From Phoronis pallida (taxonomy: Eukaryota; Phoronida; Phoronidae): DNA of 12,557 nt. The notes beneath the pieces were generated by a model that was not told the origin of the DNA, did no database searches, and saw only the letters and a program-made list of their open reading frames with translations. Numbering within the stretch: position 1 is the first letter of the stretch; every line of letters starts with the position of its first letter. The stretch spans positions 1 to 12,557 of the forward strand of contig JAOXYC010185579.1 in the NCBI GenBank assembly GCA_028565715.1, written 5' to 3'. Positions 8,146 to 12,557 of the stretch are shown piece by piece. Made by a program: the position numbers and the translations under genes.

Positions 8146-8284
8146 CAGTATACAACAAACAACAACAGAGTCTGATAAAAAACTGCCCCTGTTGGTGGAC
8201 AATGTCATCAGTGGAGATGGGTAGATGCGATTCCATGGGACACTCAGCGCAACAAGGTTGTTGACATTGAGTTGATATAGGTAA
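8146..8284 (+). pseudogene. DDE transposase-like N-terminal catalytic fragment, frameshifted
   Basis: Three short pieces in three frames follow the order of a transposase-like family common in marine invertebrates and fish: ESDKKLPLLVDNVISGDG (8167-8220), GRCDSMGHSAQQG (8219-8259) and NKVVDIELI (8251-8277). The remembered family pattern is V-x-x-GDGRCDSPGHSAKYG-x-YT, then NK-V-x-x-IELVQ; the Asp of GDGR is a likely first catalytic residue. The first frame has a TAG at 8221-8223 and the last ends in TAG at 8278-8280, where Gln is usual. It is a dead exon fragment. The three-exon coding region at 10597-12036 looks like the C-terminal part of the same family on the same strand. Confidence 0.6.
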
Positions 8285-9052
8285 AGGTGGGGACAAAATG
8301 TTATCATTTTCGTAACTTCTCATACCAGAAACTAATTACCATCTTCAATGATTACATTGTCCAAGAGACCTACAAAGAGGCATTAATCAGAATTGCTTCA
8401 AATCAACATTTCTAAAACTGATAATTTATATTTTTGTTATGTAATCCAAATAAGTTTCTGACCAGTCATGGGTCAGGAATATTTTTAGATTTGAAATTAC
8501 CTCAATAATCAATTGTTGTCATCACAATTATTCATTTATTATTATCTATTTATCATTCAATACACCGCATTCTCCCTAATAAGCACCCGCCCCTACAAGC
8601 ACCCCCCGTTTCCAGATTTTGCTGGAATAAGCGCCCCCTGTGTGAATTTCGCTGGAATAAGCGCCCCCCATTCGACTTCAATTCTCGTCAACTTACCTAG
8701 TTTTACTACAGTAAACTTTTAAGTTTTTCAATCAGTTCTTGAGGGCCGTTGAAAATCATGCTTGAACGTCAGGCCTATACCGGACCGACGGGGTGAACCC
8801 ATGGAACCGGAACCAATCGATTCTGATTATGATTAGGAGAACTCTGATCCCGACTCCCTCGGAAACAAACTTTCAACCTGGTAAAGATTTTCTCTTACAG
8901 CACAAATATTGGTATGTGGTATCTTTTTAGAGTCCTGAATTTCTTGAGCTGGGAAGCTTTTTTGCAGTTTATGGAAAAATTCAAGCCTCTGAAAAGATAA
9001 CAATATAATTATTCTGGACCTGTTTTGTTTTGAATGTTTATTGCTGTTTCAG
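8285..9052. other. Non-coding stretch with GC-rich short repeat and weak exon
   Basis: Apart from the short repeat at 8577-8669 there is one weak candidate exon. ATG at 8801 opens an acidic frame (MEPEPIDSDYD), meets TAG at 8834-8836, continues as ENSDPDSLGNKLSTW and reaches a CTG/GTAAAG donor at 8881. Its splice phase does not match the exon starting at 9053, so I do not connect them. The sequence just before 9053 (gctgtttcag) is a usable acceptor. Confidence 0.35.
8577..8669. repeat. Short tandem GCTGGAATAAGCGCCCCC motif
   Basis: GCTGGAATAAGCGCCCCC occurs at 8621 and 8651, a 30-bp step, with partial copies just upstream (AATAAGCACCC near 8577 and ACAAGCACCCCCC near 8595). The C-rich cores stand out sharply against the AT-rich surroundings. 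I believe similar AATAAGCGCCCCC strings are interspersed in several invertebrate genomes, but I cannot name the family. Confidence 0.7.
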
Positions 9053-9854
9053 GTTCACACTTTTGTACACACATTGGATGCTTGCAAGCAGGATTGGCAC
9101 ACTGTCTGCTGCCTTGCCCTTGATGTTCTGAAGCAGATGAAAGCAGTGGACCCAGAACTCACAGAGGCATTTATGCGATCCGACAATGCTGGATGCTACC
9201 ATTGATTATAAATCTTGCAGCGTTATCAAAAGAAAGTGGCATTGAAGGGAAGCAATACGACTTCAGTGAAAGTCAAAAAGGAAAAGACATATGCGACAGA
9301 AAAATCGCACAATTGAAGGCCAACGCCAAATATCATGTTGATGAAGGTGGAGATGTCCACAACTCCGTGCAACTTAAACAATTGCATTAGAATCACTCAG
9401 GCAAATGGTGGAGTAAGAGGCTGTTACATAGCTTCGGTTGCTATAAATACTCCAAAAGAATTACCAATGAAAGTACTCAATCACTGGAATCAGTGCTTTC
9501 ACGAACTTTCAGTGTTTTGATGACGGCAGGCTAACGGTGTGGAAAGCATACAAAACTGGTCCAGGCAGGACTCTTGGACCTAAGTTAGGCAAGCCATTGA
9601 CACCGGAGGACGTCACTCTCATCAAGAACGAAGACTTCTCAACTCCTTCTTTTGAGTTTGGTTGTGTGTCTAATGTAAGGATGAAAGACTTTTCATGTTC
9701 AGAACATGGTTGCACAAAAATGTTCTTCACTGATGCAGAGCTGGCTCATCATATGGATGTCGGGAAACATGACAAACAAGTCCAAAATGAGACACAATTT
9801 GACCATATAGCAAGACAGTGGGCAGACATGCTATCCACAGCTCAAGCCAGAAGA
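9053..9854 (+). pseudogene. Transposon-associated C2H2 protein (RSDNAGCYH family), frameshifted
   Basis: After an acceptor CAG (9050-9052) one frame reads DACKQDWHTVCCLALDVLKQ and AFMRSDNAGCYH, then TGA 9203-9205. The next frame carries KQYDFSESQKGKDICDRKIA (to about 9387), the following one ANGGVRGCYIASV (from about 9388), and a fourth segment from 9480 reads GISAFTNFQCFDDGRLTVW and KAYKTGPG, then a C2H2 finger, C-x4-C-x12-H-x5-H (Cys codons 9696 and 9711, His codons 9750 and 9768). The order RSDNAGCYH, YDFSEPQSGKDICDR, GGV-x-G, VW-x-AYN-x-GPG and finger matches a family I remember in large numbers from corals, molluscs and amphioxus. Its molecular function is unknown to me; the RSDN Asp may be catalytic. 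At least three frameshifts make it dead. It runs on in frame into RecQ-like sequence. Confidence 0.78.
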
Positions 9855-10214
9855 GCACTCACAGCCACAGCAACACACAAGATGACTCAGGATATACAAA
9901 TTGGACTTCGGATGATAAATAGCCTTGTTGTGAGAAAAAATATGGACCGTGCCAACATCAAGCTAGTAGTTTGTAAACGCCCGCCGAGCACAGGAGGTGA
10001 AAATACTGTACAAGAATCATATAACTTTGTTCTATACCCTATAGTCAATGAACTAAAGTCAAATGGGCAACTGTTCCCCAAGACAATAGTGTATAGTAAC
10101 TTGAAATGGTGTGGGTATGCTCACAACCTCTCGCTGAGTCCAGATTTGAAGGGTCAGCCATCTCCCGTACAACCAGGATAAGTGGCACAGTTCCATGCTC
10201 CCCTAAAACCACAG
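9855..10214 (+). pseudogene. RecQ-family helicase fragment fused in frame to C2H2 protein
   Basis: The frame that contains the zinc finger continues without a break into ARRALTATATHKMTQDI (9846-9896), which fits RecQ helicase motif III (ALTATAT). MDRANIKLVVCKRPPSTGG and NTVQESYNF follow, then FPKTIVYSNLKWCGYAH, corresponding to the start of the second RecA-like domain with its I-V-Y-C-like strand. After an in-frame TAA (10179-10181) the same frame gives VAQFHAPLKPQ, like the QYHAP segment of RecQ proteins, and stops at a CAG/GTAAGA donor at 10214/10215. RecQ enzymes unwind DNA 3' to 5' using ATP; here motifs I and II are absent and the motifs after the donor are not found. The missing ATPase half means no helicase activity. 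RecQ copies are multicopy in some invertebrates, probably transposon-borne. Confidence 0.74.
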
Positions 10215-10596
10215 GTAAGAAGCTCAGATTTGCCACTTATTACAATTTTTATGTCGACTGTAAAACACAAAATTCAATTTTCAATCTTATCAAGACGTAC
10301 TTGCCAGGAGTTCTTAAGGAATGCGAACCTCAACCCAAGAGAGTAACACCAAAAGTGGGAAAGGTAAGGATAACCAAATAAGAAAATGGGCGATTTGGAC
10401 ACTTACAGTGCAAATAAAATGAGTATTGGTACAGTGAATGGTTAAAACATTAGGTTAATGTATACATTGTCAATTCTTGGTCCAATTAGTGTCTAAGGTT
10501 TGTGTAGTTACCAGCTGAGCAAAAACACTTATTCAGACAATATGAGAAAAACTGCCTGAAACTCGAAAAAAGTAAGATCAGTTGTGTTTTCAATAA
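10215..10596. other. Probable intron or intergenic stretch
   Basis: Begins with a good donor (CAG/GTAAGA). No continuation of RecQ motifs is visible. A second exon-like end, GTGGGAAAG/GTAAGG at about 10366, follows a short open frame (GVLKECEPQPKRVTPKVGK) with no family I recognise; it could be a small exon of an unknown gene. The stretch ends at TAA 10594-10596, which bounds the open frame of the next exon. Confidence 0.4.
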
Positions 10597-10739
10597 CACT
10601 TCGAAAGTCGACAGATGGAGAAAGATGTGAAAAAAATGTCACCTTTGGGCCAAACTGCGTCTATTGAAGGGTTCCAGAGTGTGTTGAATCATTTTGCCCC
10701 CAAAATGAAACATTTTCATTTTGTTGGTATGAAAACCAG
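10597..10739 (+). CDS. Transposase-like family C-terminal region, exon 1 of 3 (partial gene)
   Basis: The frame is open from 10597 to the donor CCAG/GTAAGT at 10740 and reads DVKKMSPLGQTASIEGFQSV, then LNHFAPKMKHFHFVGMKTR across the junction. This matches the remembered pattern L-SP-x-x-QTS-x-x-E-x-FHSVI-x-HFAPK-x-x-x-FSY-x-GM of a DDE-type (RNase H-fold) transposase-like family seen in cnidarians, molluscs and fish. The 5' limit is uncertain: an acceptor could lie at 10606-10607 or 10613-10614, both with weak pyrimidine tracts, or the Met at 10615 may be the present start. Joined with the exons at 11012 and 11852 it gives one uninterrupted frame of about 158 codons. The expected upstream half (TDRH and WHVAK-like segments) is not in the window, so the gene is partial or re-used. 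Confidence 0.8.
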
Positions 10740-11011
10740 GTAAGTTAATTAGACATTTTCTAAATATAGATATCTGTGTCAGCTCCCATAATCTAAACAC
10801 ATGAGTTATCTTTTCTTCTAGGAGAAATTAATGACCCATTTTTTATTGATTATTACAGAAAATTAATTCAAAAAGATTTTTGTCATGTGCATACATGTAG
10901 TACTGTGAACAAAATGGTACTCATCTAATCACCCTACAAATTAGCTTCAGCCAAAAAGTAAAGGATTTGTCACCTACACGGCTTATTTTAGATTTAATCA
11001 TCTTTTTTCAG
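10740..11011 (+). other. Intron 1, 272 bp, phase 2
   Basis: Donor GTAAGT at 10740 and acceptor tcttttttcag ending at 11011 are both near consensus. Splicing completes an Arg codon (AG/G) and keeps the family similarity continuous (GMKTR followed by LTLATLHYNENADR). Confidence 0.85.
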
Positions 11012-11160
11012 GCTGACATTAGCAACACTTCACTACAACGAAAATGCTGACCGAGCTTTCCAGCGTGACGAAAATGGAAAAATCAAGTGGTCCGTAGTTC
11101 ACAAAAGGAGCAGAGCAGGCATTACCACTGCGAAAGCTCTTCGGGTGAATGCTACATACG
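11012..11160 (+). CDS. Transposase-like family C-terminal region, exon 2 of 3
   Basis: The 149-bp exon encodes LTLATLHYNENADRAFQRDE and continues through KIKWSVVHKRSRAGITTAK. It corresponds to the L-x-LA-x-LHYNEN-x-x-R segment that follows FHSVI-x-HFAPK in the family, then a basic stretch where family members have a K-rich FPK-like region. No stop or frameshift is present. The donor GTAAGT at 11161 leaves one base of a codon (phase 1), completed as Glu by the next exon. Confidence 0.85.
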
Positions 11161-11851
11161 GTAAGTATTGTGGGTGTAATCTGTAAGCCCACTTCAAGAA
11201 AATTGGGTATTAGCCCATCCCCATGGAGACGCCCGTGTGTTTGGGTTTTTCATTCAATCAAGACATTTGTTTATAAGAAATTCACCGATAACAGACAAAC
11301 TAAATTCCAAGTTGTAGTGACCAGTGGTTGTACCCAAGGCATGTATTGATAGTATATGATGTAAAGTTTTCTCCCATGAAGAGTATTGTTTTACGTAGCT
11401 TACAGTGACTATGACTTATCATGTAAATTCGGCTCGTGAAGCCTTACAAGCCCAGTACTATACACAGAAGCTAGGTTTTACCAAAAAAATTTAAAATCAC
11501 GCTTAATATTGCCTCCTTGACACACATTCTGTTTATACACGTGTTGTGAGCATGTAAGGTTGAAACAACAGTACACATGATGCACGTCATGTGCAACAAT
11601 GATAGACAGTCAATTTGTGTTTTTATGGAAATGTTTGCACCTTTTCATTCAAAATGCCTGTATTTGTGGTTTCAATTAAGAAAATTTCCCTCGAACTCAT
11701 GGCTATATGTTGTTTCTCAAAACTCGTGATAAATTCCTCGCCAAAGGCTCGGATTTAAAAAAAGATTATCACGACTTTTGAGAAACAACATATCCATGAC
11801 TTCTTGTGAATTATCGCCCTTTATTTCATATTGTTATTTTTTTTTTGTCAG
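11161..11851 (+). other. Intron 2, 691 bp, phase 1, carrying a large hairpin
   Basis: Donor GTAAGT at 11161; acceptor at 11851 after a run of about thirteen T and GTCAG. The intron is AT-rich and contains the inverted repeat at 11698-11798 shortly before the acceptor, which probably inserted there as a small mobile element. An open stretch at 11149-11349 crosses the donor and is read-through, not coding. Confidence 0.82.
11698..11798. repeat. Foldback element / long hairpin in intron 2
   Basis: The left arm (11698-11734), beginning CATGGCTATATGTTGTTTCT, pairs with the right arm (11765-11798), which ends AACAACATATCCATG. Over about 34 positions only two or three differ. The loop of about 30 bp contains CCTCGCCAAAGGCTCGG. 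The near-perfect arms suggest a young foldback or MITE-like insertion. The right arm ends about 50 bp before the acceptor, so the folded RNA could affect splicing, an inference. Confidence 0.85.
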
Positions 11852-12036
11852 AGTACACTCGTCAGCTTATGGATATTGTACAATCCATGTCTAGGAATAG
11901 GCAGGAAGCACAAGAGTGGCAGTGGGAGGCTAAGGCCGGTGCACCACGTCCCTTAGCAAGAGATCAGCCCCAATACGACCGAGAGCAGGTGATAGCCTCA
12001 ATGAAATCAAGATACCCGGACAAATACCAGGACTGA
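11852..12036 (+). CDS. Transposase-like family C-terminal region, exon 3 (terminal)
   Basis: Starting with two bases that complete a Glu codon, the exon reads YTRQLMDIVQSMSRNRQEAQ, then a Trp/Arg/Pro-rich part and MKSRYPDKYQD before TGA at 12034-12036. The YTRQLMDIV part fits the Y-x-Y-V-x-x-L-M end of the transposase-like family. The remaining 40 residues are charged and show no known motif. With the two preceding exons the lengths (143 + 149 + 185 = 477) form whole codons without a stop, and all four splice sites fit consensus, so this part is under no visible decay, unlike everything else in the window. Confidence 0.83.
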
Positions 12037-12557
12037 CATTTGATCTAAGTGTGAAGATGCTCGTCATGAATAGCTTTGTAACGTACAATGTATCTGAATA
12101 TTGCCCATTGATTATCTCCAGATTTCACAAGGAGATAATAGTGCATTGTTTTATTACGAAACATTCTAGTGTGTTTTTGACAGTGCAGAATTAAGTTATT
12201 TCCATGCAGTATTGCATGTGGGGGCGATTCATCCAAAATCTCAGAAATTTAAAATAATTTCCATGTGCATTCCATAGGTACTTTTAGTGACTTCTAGAAT
12301 AAAAAAAAAATTACGTAATTTTTTTTACAGATTTCAGGTTTTTTAGATAAAACGCCTCCTTTTGGCAGAAAAAGGAACCTCAAAGTGGCCCAAAATTAGT
12401 ATCTTTTCACATAGATTTTCAACTAGAAGAAATTCAGATGTGAATTTTTGCTTGTTATACACTAGTCAAAAAAAGTATGGAATATTTTTTTTCATCGGCG
12501 TCGTATTTTCACATTTAAATAAAGTCAGAAAATTTGTTTAATGATTGTTAAAATATG
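12037..12557 (+). other. 3' untranslated or downstream region
   Basis: Two AATAAA hexamers (12298-12303 and 12518-12523) are possible polyadenylation signals for the three-exon gene. A perfect 9-bp stem, ATTATCTCC at 12111-12119 and GGAGATAAT at 12131-12139, lies about 75 bp after the stop. A T/A-rich palindrome surrounds TTACGTAA at 12311-12318. Near 12461 CACTAGTCAAAAAAAGTATG resembles the outer end of a Tc1/mariner-type element entering from the right, without proof. Confidence 0.45.

Noticed and set aside
8107-8323. Minus-strand frames over the DDE head
   Set aside because: Antisense of the transposase fragment, whose + strand motifs explain the base composition.
8801-8880. Acidic first exon (MEPEPIDSDYD) for the C2H2-RecQ gene
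   Set aside because: It has an in-frame TAG, and its donor phase does not fit the frame of the exon at 9053. Kept only as a note.
10230-10372. Middle part of the transposase family (YYDVWHVAK-like) in TYYNFYVDCK
   Set aside because: Similarity is limited to a few residues and the flanks do not follow the family.
11149-11349. 66-codon frame across the donor at 11161
   Set aside because: It reads through a near-consensus GTAAGT into intron sequence; the spliced reading fits the family instead.
1-12557. CRISPR array, bacterial operon, phage or virus
   Set aside because: No short regular spacer repeats, no ribosome-binding sites with dense genes, and clear intron signals; the only tandem array has a 165-bp unit without spacers.

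Overview
This is AT-rich nuclear DNA of an animal, most likely a marine invertebrate. The window has GT-AG introns with T-rich acceptors, long non-coding stretches, and many decayed mobile elements of types I associate with echinoderms, hemichordates, amphioxus, molluscs and cnidarians. The palindrome TAGGCCTA and its variants recur, which I loosely associate with echinoderm-like genomes. The species cannot be fixed from this window. There is no bacterial organisation, rRNA or CRISPR array, and no tRNA I can support.

Layout. 1-735 is featureless AT-rich DNA. 738-1727 is a TA-flanked element with short terminal inverted repeats (TIRs); a dead-on-arrival LINE tail (935-1110) with a perfect 10-bp target-site duplication (TSD) is nested in it. 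2624-2926 is the GIY-YIG endonuclease end of a Penelope-like retroelement, frameshifted. 3537-3777 is a broken integrase core. 3857-5117 is a badly frameshifted Mutator-like transposase head running in frame into the catalytic part of a second transposase-like protein. 5199-6236 is a broken gene fragment with a P2X7-receptor-C-terminal-like (P2RX7_C-like) cysteine domain, split by a 169-bp insertion with a 12-bp duplication and by an intron. 7117-7797 is a 165-bp tandem repeat, about four copies. 8146-8284 is the frameshifted head of a DDE-type transposase-like protein. 9053-10214 is a frameshifted C2H2-containing transposon protein fused in frame to a RecQ-helicase fragment. 10597-12036 holds three exons that splice perfectly into an open C-terminal coding region, apparently of the same family as the 8146 fragment.

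How it works together. All recognisable coding fragments lie on the + strand. Almost all carry frameshifts or stops, so the region is a graveyard of transposon-derived and gene-derived pieces. The exception is the three-exon 3' coding region, whose splice sites, phases and reading frame are all intact; it is the best candidate for a living, perhaps domesticated, gene. The most unusual features are two in-frame joins between unrelated protein fragments, two in-frame TGA codons at expected cysteine positions of the P2RX7_C-like domain, and the two halves of one transposase family flanking the C2H2-RecQ block. Family names come from remembered motif patterns, not from a database search.
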